A stretch of 32,564 nucleotides of DNA. It comes from Pseudomonadota bacterium (lineage in GTDB: Bacteria > Pseudomonadota > Alphaproteobacteria > Rhizobiales > Pleomorphomonadaceae). Positions 6,775 through 13,487 of this stretch are shown here, piece after piece. The notes under the pieces were generated by a model. It was not told where the DNA came from and ran no database searches. It worked only from the letters and a program-made list of their open reading frames with translations. The position numbers and the translations under genes were made by a program. The stretch lies in assembly GCA_018262575.1 (NCBI GenBank), contig JAGSYU010000088.1, forward strand, positions 1 to 32,564. Reading direction: 5' to 3'. Position 1 is the stretch's first letter. The number at the start of each line of letters is the position of its first letter.

Positions 6775-7785
6775 ATGCGTGCAGAAGCACTTCTTGTTGC
6801 GGCATCCTGCTTGCCGCTGCTGATATCCTGCCAATCGGCGACCAACACCGAGTCCGCGGCGATGACACCCGCCGAGCCCGCCGCGGCGACCGACGCTGGC
6901 AGGAGCGACGTCGCGCAGTGTCGCGTCGTCGGCGACAAGCGCTTTGTTGCTGGCCGAGAGACCGTGCGCCTGGCCCGAGGGGAAGGGCTGCCGGCGTCCG
7001 CCAACTTCGCCATGTTCGTGGCGCCGCTCGCCGTGAATACCGACGGCGCGCCGACATCGTATCATCCGCGAGACTTCCTCGGCACGTCGCTGGCGATCAA
7101 CCGGATCGACAATGGCATTGCGATCCGCAAGAGCGGCGGTGCGACGGTCAGCGAGAAGATCGCGGCCTTCCAGCAGTGGCGGGACAGCGACTGGACCGTC
7201 CCGAGTGGCTATTCGATCAACTGGCGCAACGTCATCGCCGAAGGGCCGTCGGGCCAGCCTTGCGTGTTCAGGAGCGGCCCCGACAAGGGGTACTTCGGTT
7301 CGCTGACAGCGCTGAAAAACGGTTTGTCGGGGGCGGCGGCGGGCGAATGCCAGGTGGCAAACCAGCTCGATCAACGCTTCATTCCGGCGATCGTCCTGCG
7401 GGGCAATGACAATCCGCTGAGGGATTTCGGCGCCCGAACCGGCGACCTTGTCGTGGCGATCAACCCCAGCTCGGGCACAGTGGTGCCGGCGATCATCGGC
7501 GATACCGGTGACGGTGACCGCATCGGCGAAGGGTCGGTGGCTCTCAACATGGCCCTGTTGGGCCGGACGCAACAGCCCAAGACCTACGCCGACGCGCTGG
7601 GGCTCGATACCGGGCGGGCCGACATGGTCGTGGCGGTGCTGCCGGGCACGCTCGGTTTCGAGAGGGTCAGGCCGTACAGCGCGGCGAACATTGCCGAGCG
7701 CGTCGACGGGTGGGCGAAGACACAAGGGTACAGCTCGACGGCGGGGCTGGCGCGCGCCGTTCAGGCCTGCGGGGGCGATCTGTAG
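6775..7785 (+). CDS. GH75-like chitosanase lipoprotein
   Basis: The protein is 336 residues from the ATG at 6775, which follows a strong GGGGGGAG ribosome site. An upstream in-frame ATG at 6718 would put 19 charged residues before the signal peptide and is less likely. A lipobox LISC ends at Cys19, so the mature protein should be anchored to the cell envelope. The conserved core includes NTDGAPTSYHPRD (near 88-100), INRIDNGIAI and GDLVVAINPSSGTVVPAIIG, then GDTGDGDRIGEGS. Asp243 and Glu252 are nine residues apart, the spacing of the catalytic Asp160/Glu169 of the Fusarium solani family-75 chitosanase. It may cleave chitosan or a related amino-sugar polymer. A non-catalytic relative is possible. 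Confidence 0.72.
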   Translation: MRAEALLVAASCLPLLISCQSATNTESAAMTPAEPAAATDAGRSDVAQCRVVGDKRFVAGRETVRLARGEGLPASANFAMFVAPLAVNTDGAPTSYHPRDFLGTSLAINRIDNGIAIRKSGGATVSEKIAAFQQWRDSDWTVPSGYSINWRNVIAEGPSGQPCVFRSGPDKGYFGSLTALKNGLSGAAAGECQVANQLDQRFIPAIVLRGNDNPLRDFGARTGDLVVAINPSSGTVVPAIIGDTGDGDRIGEGSVALNMALLGRTQQPKTYADALGLDTGRADMVVAVLPGTLGFERVRPYSAANIAERVDGWAKTQGYSSTAGLARAVQACGGDL

Positions 7786-7880
7786 TTGACTTCAGCAGGT
7801 TCGCAGCTGTGCTCCGAAGACGAACGCATCGATTCCGAACAGGCTCTGTCTGCCGATCCGAGTTTCATCGGGAAGAGAAG

Positions 7881-7957
7881 TGGTAGCAGCGGGCGGAGTT
7901 GAACCGCCGACCTACGGGTTATGAGTCCGTCGCTCTAACCAACTGAGCTACACTGCC
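7881..7957 (-). tRNA. tRNA-Met (CAT anticodon)
   Basis: On the minus strand, GGCAGTG at the 5' end (7957-7951) pairs with CGCTGCT. D stem GCTC/GAGC, T stem GGCGG/CCGCC with loop TTCAACT, and an encoded CCA (7883-7881) complete a 77-base cloverleaf. The anticodon loop is CTCATAA (anticodon CAT). The pair next to the loop is an A-C mismatch. It lacks the initiator-type start, so it is elongator tRNA-Met; a lysidine-modified tRNA-Ile2 cannot be excluded from anticodon alone. Confidence 0.9.
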
Positions 7958-8148
7958 ACGAACCGCCGGCTGGCCAGCGGAAAGTGCGCCGATATAAGGG
8001 CGGGGGAGGGGGGCTGTCAAGCACCATCCATCCCGTAATGACCCTTTGCCGGCGGTGTTTGACGAGGCGCGAAATGCGGCCGCGCCATGGGGTTCGCCGG
8101 GCTGCGCCATCCGGCCTTGACCCCCGGCTGCGAGCGGGATTCCATCTG

Positions 8149-9357
8149 ATGATGAAACGAATCGTCCTCTTCCTCGCCGCCGGGTTGGCGCTTTCCACCC
8201 AGGGCGCCGCGGCGACCGACGCCGCCTTTTCCCGCTGGCTCGACACCAAGGTCTGGCCGGCGGCCGAGGCGTCCGGCGTCCGGCGCGCCACCTTCGATGC
8301 GGCCGTCGCCGGCCTCGAACCCGATCTCCGCCTGCCCGACCTCAAGGCGACCGGCGGCGGCGACGCCTTCCAGTCGGAGTTCCGCAGTCCGGCCGCCTAT
8401 CTTGCCGATGACAAGCTCGACGGTCTGGCGGCCGGCGCGCGCCAGCGGGGCGCCATCCACCGGGCGATGCTCGACAAGGTGGCGCGGGCGACCGGCGTGC
8501 CTGATGGCATCGTGCTGGCCATCTGGGGCAAGGAGTCGGCCTTCGGTGCCGCCAGGATCGAGAAGGACGCCGTCCGCACGCTGGCGACGCAGGCCTATAT
8601 GGGCTCGCGCCGCGCCGAGTTCTTTCCCGAGCTGGTGGCGGCGCTCCGCATCCTCGAAGAGGAGCATATCGGCCGCGCTGCCATGAAAAGCTCGTGGGCC
8701 GGGGCGCTCGGCCAGCCGCAGTTCATGCCGACCAAGTTCCTCACCGACGCGGTGGATGGCGATGGCGACGGCCGGCGGGACATCTGGGCGTCGACGCCCG
8801 ACGTGCTCGCCTCGATCGGCCATTTCCTCAAATCGCGCGGCTGGCAGGCCGGCCTGCCCTGGGGCGTCGAGGTGCGACTGCCGGCGGCGGTGGCGTGCAG
8901 CCTGGAAGGTCCCGATCAGGGCCAGTCGCTGTCGGCCTGGGTCAAGGCCGGCGTGACGCGCGCCGACGGCCGGCCGCTCGCGGCGGCCGATGTCGGGTCT
9001 GTCGGCCACCTGTTGATGCCGGCCGGGCGGATGGGGCCGGCCTTCCTGGTGTCGGACAATTTCTATGTGCTGAAGGCCTATAACGAATCCGACGTCTACG
9101 CGCTGACCATCGGCATGGTCGGCGACCGGACGAGCAAGGCCGGGTCGATCCGGGGTGGCTGGGGCAAGGTCGGCGGCTTCACGCGTAGCGACGTCCGCGC
9201 GGTGCAGCGGCGGCTTGAAGCGATGGGCCACGACGTCGGCACGGCCGACGGCCTCGTCGGCTTCCGCACCCGCGTCGCCATCGGCCGCTGGCAGGCGAAG
9301 AACGGTCTTCCGGTGACATGCTATCCCGACAAGGCAGTGATTTCGGCCTTGAGGTGA
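8149..9357 (+). CDS. MltB-type lytic murein transglycosylase with peptidoglycan-binding tail
   Basis: The protein is 402 residues from the ATG at 8149 (an adjacent ATG at 8152 is equally possible; the open frame back to 7984 is not a plausible start). A signal peptide (about residues 1-22, ending GAAA) directs it to the periplasm. The SLT_2/GH103 domain spans about 25-325, with the proposed catalytic Glu129 in LAIWGKESAFGA and the AGALGQPQFMPT motif near 185. A PG_binding_1 domain (FTRSDVRAVQRRLEAMGHDVG...) occupies about 340-402. It would cleave peptidoglycan glycan strands with formation of anhydro-muropeptides. It is a single gene facing the convergent heat-shock gene. Confidence 0.92.
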   Translation: MMKRIVLFLAAGLALSTQGAAATDAAFSRWLDTKVWPAAEASGVRRATFDAAVAGLEPDLRLPDLKATGGGDAFQSEFRSPAAYLADDKLDGLAAGARQRGAIHRAMLDKVARATGVPDGIVLAIWGKESAFGAARIEKDAVRTLATQAYMGSRRAEFFPELVAALRILEEEHIGRAAMKSSWAGALGQPQFMPTKFLTDAVDGDGDGRRDIWASTPDVLASIGHFLKSRGWQAGLPWGVEVRLPAAVACSLEGPDQGQSLSAWVKAGVTRADGRPLAAADVGSVGHLLMPAGRMGPAFLVSDNFYVLKAYNESDVYALTIGMVGDRTSKAGSIRGGWGKVGGFTRSDVRAVQRRLEAMGHDVGTADGLVGFRTRVAIGRWQAKNGLPVTCYPDKAVISALR

Positions 9358-9366
9358 CAGATGAAA

Positions 9367-9384
9367 GGGGCGCCGAAGCGCCCC
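9367..9384 (-). terminator. Intrinsic terminator of the hsp20 gene
   Basis: On the minus strand GGGGCGC-TTCG-GCGCCCC is followed by TTTC. This is a perfect 7-bp stem with a UUCG tetraloop plus a short U run, 35 bases after the hsp20 stop. It lies between two convergent genes and may also stop transcripts of the transglycosylase. Confidence 0.8.
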
Positions 9385-9418
9385 CTCCTGGTTGTCGCTG
9401 GCTCAACTGGTTTGGGCG

Positions 9419-9916
9419 TCAGGCGGCCGGCCGGATGTCGATGCGCTTGGTCGCCTTCGGTTGATCGGGCGAACGCGGCACCGTCACCTTCAGCACGCCC
9501 TTGTCGAATTCGGCCGTGACCTTGTCGCGGTCCGGCGTGAACGGCAGGGTGAAGGCGCGCATGTAGGTGCCGCTCGACCGTTCGGTCAGGTGATAGCGGC
9601 GCTTGTCGTCCTTTTCCTCGTGCTCGGACTTGCGTTCGGCCTTGAGGGTGAGGACGTCGTCATCGAGGTCCAGCTCAATCGCCTTCGGGTCGATGCCCGG
9701 CAGCTCGGCGGTCATCTCGAGGCCGGTGTCGGTCTCGGCGATGTCGACGCGCGGGCTGAGGAAGCTCTCGCTGGCGGCAAGCGGCGGCAGCCCCCAGCCG
9801 CGGGTAAAGCTGTCAAACAACTGGTCCATCTCGCGGCGCAGCGACAGGAACGTGTCCTCGTGCGAGCGGGAGGGAGCCGATCCGCGCCCAAAGGGCATCA
9901 GGGTTTTCTTGTCCAT
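9419..9916 (-). CDS. Small heat-shock protein, Hsp20/alpha-crystallin family
   Basis: This 165-residue cytoplasmic holdase chaperone has an N-terminal arm (about 1-48), then the alpha-crystallin domain (about 52-155) with SPRVDIAETDTGLEMTAELPGI, AFTLPF and the hallmark DKGVLKVTVP near the end. The short C-terminal tail lacks a clear I-x-I motif. The ribosome site GAGGAG lies 6-7 bases before the ATG and can be folded into a stem. The gene follows the efflux-pump gene on the same strand after 135 bases, and no clear promoter is visible between them. Confidence 0.93.
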   Translation of the reverse strand: MDKKTLMPFGRGSAPSRSHEDTFLSLRREMDQLFDSFTRGWGLPPLAASESFLSPRVDIAETDTGLEMTAELPGIDPKAIELDLDDDVLTLKAERKSEHEEKDDKRRYHLTERSSGTYMRAFTLPFTPDRDKVTAEFDKGVLKVTVPRSPDQPKATKRIDIRPAA

Positions 9917-10009
9917 GGCTAACTCCTCGTGTCTCGCGGAGTGCCCGGACGAACGCCTTACCGGCGTCCGCCGAGGACCCCTAACGTGGCTCCCTTCATG
10001 TAGGGAGCC
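9917..10009 (-). promoter_or_regulatory. Structured hsp20 leader, possible ROSE-like RNA thermometer
   Basis: The minus-strand leader can form three successive hairpins. The first is GGCTCCC/GGGAGCC (10009-10003 with 9994-9988). The second is an 8-bp stem with a bulge (9970-9963 with 9957-9946). The third is ACTCC/GGAGT (9942-9938 with 9926-9922), which encloses the Shine-Dalgarno GGAG. Masking of the ribosome site by the last stem is the layout of ROSE elements in front of rhizobial small heat-shock genes, though the classic UYGCU core is not evident. Confidence 0.45.
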
Positions 10010-10051
10010 GGACCCGTGGAGTGAAGACCCGGAAGGGCTAGCCGGCCTTAG

Positions 10052-11314
10052 TCATTCGGCGACGGCCGGCGCCATGCTCTGGTGATGCGGCTGGAACAGG
10101 CGGCCGCGTTCGGTCCAGATGACGATCAACAGCGTCATGGCCGAGGCGGCGAGATAGCCCGCCGACAGTGGCGCCACCGTGCCGTTGAAGGCCTGGCCGA
10201 TCAGCGCGCCGCCGACCGTGCCGATGATCGTGGTGAAGGCGCCGATCAGCGAGGAGGCGGTGCCGGCCACTTCGCCGAGCGGATCGAGGGCCAGCGCGTT
10301 GTAGTTGGAGATGGCGATCGAGAAGAAGAACTGCATCAGCACCATCAGCGCGATGAACAGCCAGAGCGGCGGCAGGCCGTCCCAGAGGTGCGCGGCGATG
10401 AAGAAGGCCGCCGTCAGGCCGACGTGGATGATGTGGCTGCCGTGCGACAGGCGGTGCATGCCCCAGGTGCGCACCAGGCGGCTGTTGACGAAGGCGGCGA
10501 TGCCACCGGTGATCGCCACCGAGGCGAAGGCCAGCGGAAACAGCGACCCGAGGCGGTAGCCGTCGGAGCCGAGGATCTGCTCGGCCGAGCCGATGAAGCC
10601 CATCAGCATGGCGAACAGCACGCCGATGGCCAGCGAGTAGCCGACGGCGGCGCGGTTGGTGACGCAGATGCGTGCGGCGTCGAGGATCGACCGCACCGAC
10701 AGCGCCCGTCGGAACTCGGGATGCAGCGTCTCGGGCATGCGGATGAAGAACCACAGGCCGACGGCCACCGACAGGGCGGCCATGGTGGCGAAGATCGACC
10801 GCCAGCCGGCCAGCGCCAGCAGCAGGCCGCCGAAGGTGGGCGCCAGCACCGGCACGATCATGAACACCATCATGGTGAAGCTCATGACGCGGGCCATGTC
10901 GCGGCCGGCGTAGCGGTCGCGGACGATGGACACGGCGATGACGCGGGCGGCAGCGGCGCCGACGCCCTGCAGCACGCGGGCGATCAGCAGGTGGTTGAAG
11001 TCGGCGGCCAGCGCCGAGATGATGGCGCCGACGATCAGGATGACGAGGCCGACGATCACCAGGGGACGGCGGCCGTAGACGTCGGACAGCGGCCCGTAGA
11101 TGACCTGGGCGATGCCGAAGCCGATCATGTAGGCATAGACGACGAGCTGCAGCTCGTTGGCGTCCGTGAGCCCATAGCTGGCGCCGATGGCCGGCAGCGC
11201 CGGCAGCATGGTGTCGATGGCGAGCGCCGTCAGGCCCATCAGGGCGGCGATGAGGGCGACGGTCTCGGCAAAGCCCGGGGCCTGGCGAGCCGGTTGGCCG
11301 GTCGAGGGAGTCAT
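10052..11314 (-). CDS. Bcr/CflA-family MFS drug efflux transporter
   Basis: The protein is 420 residues from the ATG at 11314, with AGG 8 bases upstream. The frame stays open to 11443, but the added part is not membrane-like. It has twelve hydrophobic segments of the major facilitator fold. The family signature after TM1 (ALAIDTMLPALPAI) and the loop 2-3 motif GPLSDVYGRRPLVIVG are clear. The Bcr/CflA group (DHA1) exports drugs such as bicyclomycin and chloramphenicol, sulfonamides or small metabolites by proton antiport. The substrate cannot be told here. It is a single gene with about 240 bases of leader; no regulator is beside it. Confidence 0.9.
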   Translation of the reverse strand: MTPSTGQPARQAPGFAETVALIAALMGLTALAIDTMLPALPAIGASYGLTDANELQLVVYAYMIGFGIAQVIYGPLSDVYGRRPLVIVGLVILIVGAIISALAADFNHLLIARVLQGVGAAAARVIAVSIVRDRYAGRDMARVMSFTMMVFMIVPVLAPTFGGLLLALAGWRSIFATMAALSVAVGLWFFIRMPETLHPEFRRALSVRSILDAARICVTNRAAVGYSLAIGVLFAMLMGFIGSAEQILGSDGYRLGSLFPLAFASVAITGGIAAFVNSRLVRTWGMHRLSHGSHIIHVGLTAAFFIAAHLWDGLPPLWLFIALMVLMQFFFSIAISNYNALALDPLGEVAGTASSLIGAFTTIIGTVGGALIGQAFNGTVAPLSAGYLAASAMTLLIVIWTERGRLFQPHHQSMAPAVAE

Positions 11315-11490
11315 TTTGCAACCTAAATGCTGGAAGCAGGGCCCGGAGAATGCCGGGACGCGCAGCAAAACCACGACCTGCCTGGACCCGTCTTGTAGCG
11401 TTTCAGACGCGATTTTTCCAGCCCGGTCGGCGGGAGTCAGCAAAATGTGATCGGGGAACTGCTTAAGACAAAGGGATAGGTTGGCTTGGC

Positions 11491-11514
11491 AAAAAAAGGG
11501 GCCCCGCTATCCCC
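11491..11514 (-). terminator. Intrinsic terminator of the toxin-antitoxin operon
   Basis: On the minus strand GGGG (11514-11511), a 9-base loop and CCCC (11501-11498) are followed by seven T (11497-11491). It lies 39 bases after the toxin stop. The stem is short but the T run is strong. Confidence 0.65.
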
Positions 11515-11552
11515 ACCTTGGGCTCGGCAACCAATGGGCCTGTTCCGTGTCA

Positions 11553-11921
11553 TCAAGCCGTATTGGCCCGCAACCAGACCAGCAGACGCCCGAACTCGAA
11601 TGTCCCAGCCTGATAAAGATCATTGATGAAGCTGAATGTCTTCTTGGCGTCAGCGGTAATCGACGTTCCGTTGATCGCCAGGAACGTGTAGGTCACCGCG
11701 AAGGCAACGCGCTTGTTATCGTCGAGGAATGGGTGGTTCTGGGCCAGACTCTCCCAAAGAGCGGCCGCCTCTTCGACCAGATCGGCATAGTAGCCGGTTT
11801 GTGGGCGAAACAGAGCAGCTTCCAGCAAGCCTGGATCTCTGACGCCCGCGATACCACCATATCGCTCTATCTGGTCTTGATGGATGGCCAAGACTTCAAT
11901 GGTACTGAGATAGTCGGTCAT
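11553..11921 (-). CDS. doc: Doc-type (death-on-curing) Fic toxin
   Basis: This 122-residue protein has the Fic/Doc fold: an N-terminal EVLAIHQDQIERYGG helix, RDPGLLEAALFRPQ near 28-41, and the active-site motif HPFLDDNKR at residues 63-71. Doc proteins phosphorylate EF-Tu and arrest translation when the antitoxin is lost. The motif normally reads HPFx(D/N)(A/G)NKR; here the small A/G is replaced by Asp68, which could weaken nucleotide binding. The ATG overlaps the antitoxin stop by 4 bp, the usual toxin-second order. It is most likely a functional or recently decayed type II system. Confidence 0.9.
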   Translation of the reverse strand: MTDYLSTIEVLAIHQDQIERYGGIAGVRDPGLLEAALFRPQTGYYADLVEEAAALWESLAQNHPFLDDNKRVAFAVTYTFLAINGTSITADAKKTFSFINDLYQAGTFEFGRLLVWLRANTA

Positions 11922-12148
11922 TCAGCCAGCTTTTTGTAAAGCGGCGCGAATTTCTCATGGCTGGCCTGATAGACGGCCATGACGTTGGCCCGCGGTCTGC
12001 CGTGTTTGCGCTTCTCGATCAGATCGGCCAGCGCTTCGTCAACAAGCGCCTGAAGCTGGCGACCTTCGCTCTTTGCGAGGTCGCGCACGGTCGACAAGAT
12101 ATCGGAGTTGACTTGAGTGGCAAATTTCTCACGGGCTTGAGACGCCAT
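11918..12148 (-). CDS. Antitoxin paired with Doc (ribbon-helix-helix-like)
   Basis: This 76-residue protein has an excellent Shine-Dalgarno (GGAGGTGA, 5 bases before the ATG). Residues about 8-45 (FATQVNSDILSTVRDLAKSE... followed by LVDEALADLIEKRK) resemble a ribbon-helix-helix DNA-binding domain. The C-terminal KFAPLYKKLAE helix would cover the Doc active site, as the Phd tail does. It should neutralise the toxin and repress the operon through the palindromes at 12177-12194. Sequence similarity to classic Phd is not obvious, so the domain class is tentative while the antitoxin role is well supported by position. Confidence 0.82.
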   Translation of the reverse strand: MASQAREKFATQVNSDILSTVRDLAKSEGRQLQALVDEALADLIEKRKHGRPRANVMAVYQASHEKFAPLYKKLAE

Positions 12149-12176
12149 GGCTCACCTCCATTCAAGACACTACTCT

Positions 12177-12194
12177 ATCATGATGGATCATGAT
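12177..12194 (-). promoter_or_regulatory. Putative operator of the toxin-antitoxin operon
   Basis: Two copies of the perfect palindrome ATCATGAT (12177-12184 and 12187-12194) are spaced 10 bp centre to centre, one helical turn. They lie 29-46 bases before the antitoxin ATG. Such paired short palindromes are typical binding sites for dimers of ribbon-helix-helix repressors. Confidence 0.65.
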
Positions 12195-12303
12195 GCCTCA
12201 AGAAGTATGGAGAGGCTGCGATGCCCGCACGGTTCGGTGTCCGGGGTATGGACGAATGTCGGCGCCCATCGGCGTTGCCACGTCCGTCCCCGCGCGGCCT
12301 CGC

Positions 12304-13401
12304 TCAGTCGTCCGTATAAGGCCCCGGAATGGAACCGGTGATGTCGGTCGGCGAATAGCCCTGGGCGGGTTGGGCACCGACGCTCCAGCCGATGTTGCCG
12401 GTGCCGGTCGGTGGCGGCACGTAAGTGCCCTGTCCCACCGGCGTGCAGATGTAGCCGGCCGGGCAGCCGGGCGGCTGGGCGGCGGGCGCGTCGGCATAGG
12501 TCGGCTGATAGACGGGCTGCGGCGCGGCCGTCTCGTAGGTTGGTTGGGCGACGTTGCCGATGGGAGCCGGCGGCAGCGGCGCGTCAAAGGACGGGGTGCC
12601 ATCGGCATAGGTGGGCGCGACGGGGGCCGGCTGGGCGGCTGGCCAGACCGGATTGGCCGGCAGGGTGCTGGCCATCGGCACGTTCTGGTCGGGCATGAAC
12701 ATTGGCGCGCCGCGCGGCGGCACTTGTGGCTGCGGCTTGCAGAAGCGGTAGGTGCCGGCGTTGTTGTGGCGGGCGAGGTCGAGGTGCAGGTGGTCGTCGT
12801 GCTGGCGGTCGGCGCCGGGGCCGAGCACGGTGGTGAAGGCGCCGCAGGCGCCGCGCGTTACCTCGCGCAGGAAGGCGCGGTCGGTGGCGTTGCCGTTCCA
12901 GCCCTTCTTGACGGTGACGGAATAGCCGTTGGACAGCACGATGCCGGCAAAATCGAAGGCGTTGGCGAAGGCGTGCTCGGACAGGCGGGCGCCGGCGATG
13001 TTGTTGCGCGAGCGGCAATTATAGGTGCCGAAGTTCTTGATCTCGACTACCGGCAGGCCATAGCGGGCGAGCGCCGCCGGCATGACGCTTTCGGCCACCC
13101 AGCGTTCGAGCGCCGCCGTCATCGGGCAGGACAGCACCAGCGACCGCGAGCCAAGGCTGATGGTCCCATCCTCGAGCGCCTTCACCCGGAGTGGCCGGTC
13201 GATGCCGCAGATGCCCTTGCCCTCGATGGCATTGGCCTTCTGGATCATCGGCGACAGGGGGACAAGGTTGCGGGCGTAGCAGGCGGCTTCCGCCTGGGCA
13301 CGCCAAGGCTCGCGCTCTTCGGACTCGAAGAAGCCGCAGCCCGCCAGCGTGGCGGACAGGAACAAAGAGAGCAGACCGGACGCGATACGATATGGCCTCA
13401 T
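12304..13401 (-). CDS. Extensin-like family lipoprotein with proline-rich tail
   Basis: The 365-residue protein has a lipoprotein signal (lipobox LAGC, Cys22). The extensin-like C-terminal domain spans about 38-225 and includes the metal-site-like motifs SEHAFANAFDF and HDDHLHLD. These resemble the His/Asp motifs of LAS-type peptidases (D-Ala-D-Ala carboxypeptidase fold), so cell-wall hydrolysis is plausible but not proven. Residues about 226-365 form a Pro/Gln/Tyr/Ala-rich low-complexity tail. No strong ribosome site precedes the ATG at 13401. Proteins of this family are common in Hyphomicrobiales. It is a single gene downstream of flhA on the same strand. Confidence 0.85.
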   Translation of the reverse strand: MRPYRIASGLLSLFLSATLAGCGFFESEEREPWRAQAEAACYARNLVPLSPMIQKANAIEGKGICGIDRPLRVKALEDGTISLGSRSLVLSCPMTAALERWVAESVMPAALARYGLPVVEIKNFGTYNCRSRNNIAGARLSEHAFANAFDFAGIVLSNGYSVTVKKGWNGNATDRAFLREVTRGACGAFTTVLGPGADRQHDDHLHLDLARHNNAGTYRFCKPQPQVPPRGAPMFMPDQNVPMASTLPANPVWPAAQPAPVAPTYADGTPSFDAPLPPAPIGNVAQPTYETAAPQPVYQPTYADAPAAQPPGCPAGYICTPVGQGTYVPPPTGTGNIGWSVGAQPAQGYSPTDITGSIPGPYTDD

Positions 13402-13487
13402 GCGATCAGATTAGCGCCAATCGCTTAAGGCTCGGTTTACGTTAACCGGGACAAGGGCGCCCCCTACCGGCCGCCGCCCGGAGCACG

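Noticed and set aside
7881..7957. The tRNA as an attachment site for an integrated element
   Set aside because: No integrase, no repeated tRNA 3' end and no mobile genes were seen nearby.
11398..11410. Inverted repeat GCGT-TTCAG-ACGC before the efflux-pump gene, followed by TTTTT on the plus strand
   Set aside because: The stem is only 4 bp and no plus-strand gene ends nearby; too weak for an operator or terminator call.
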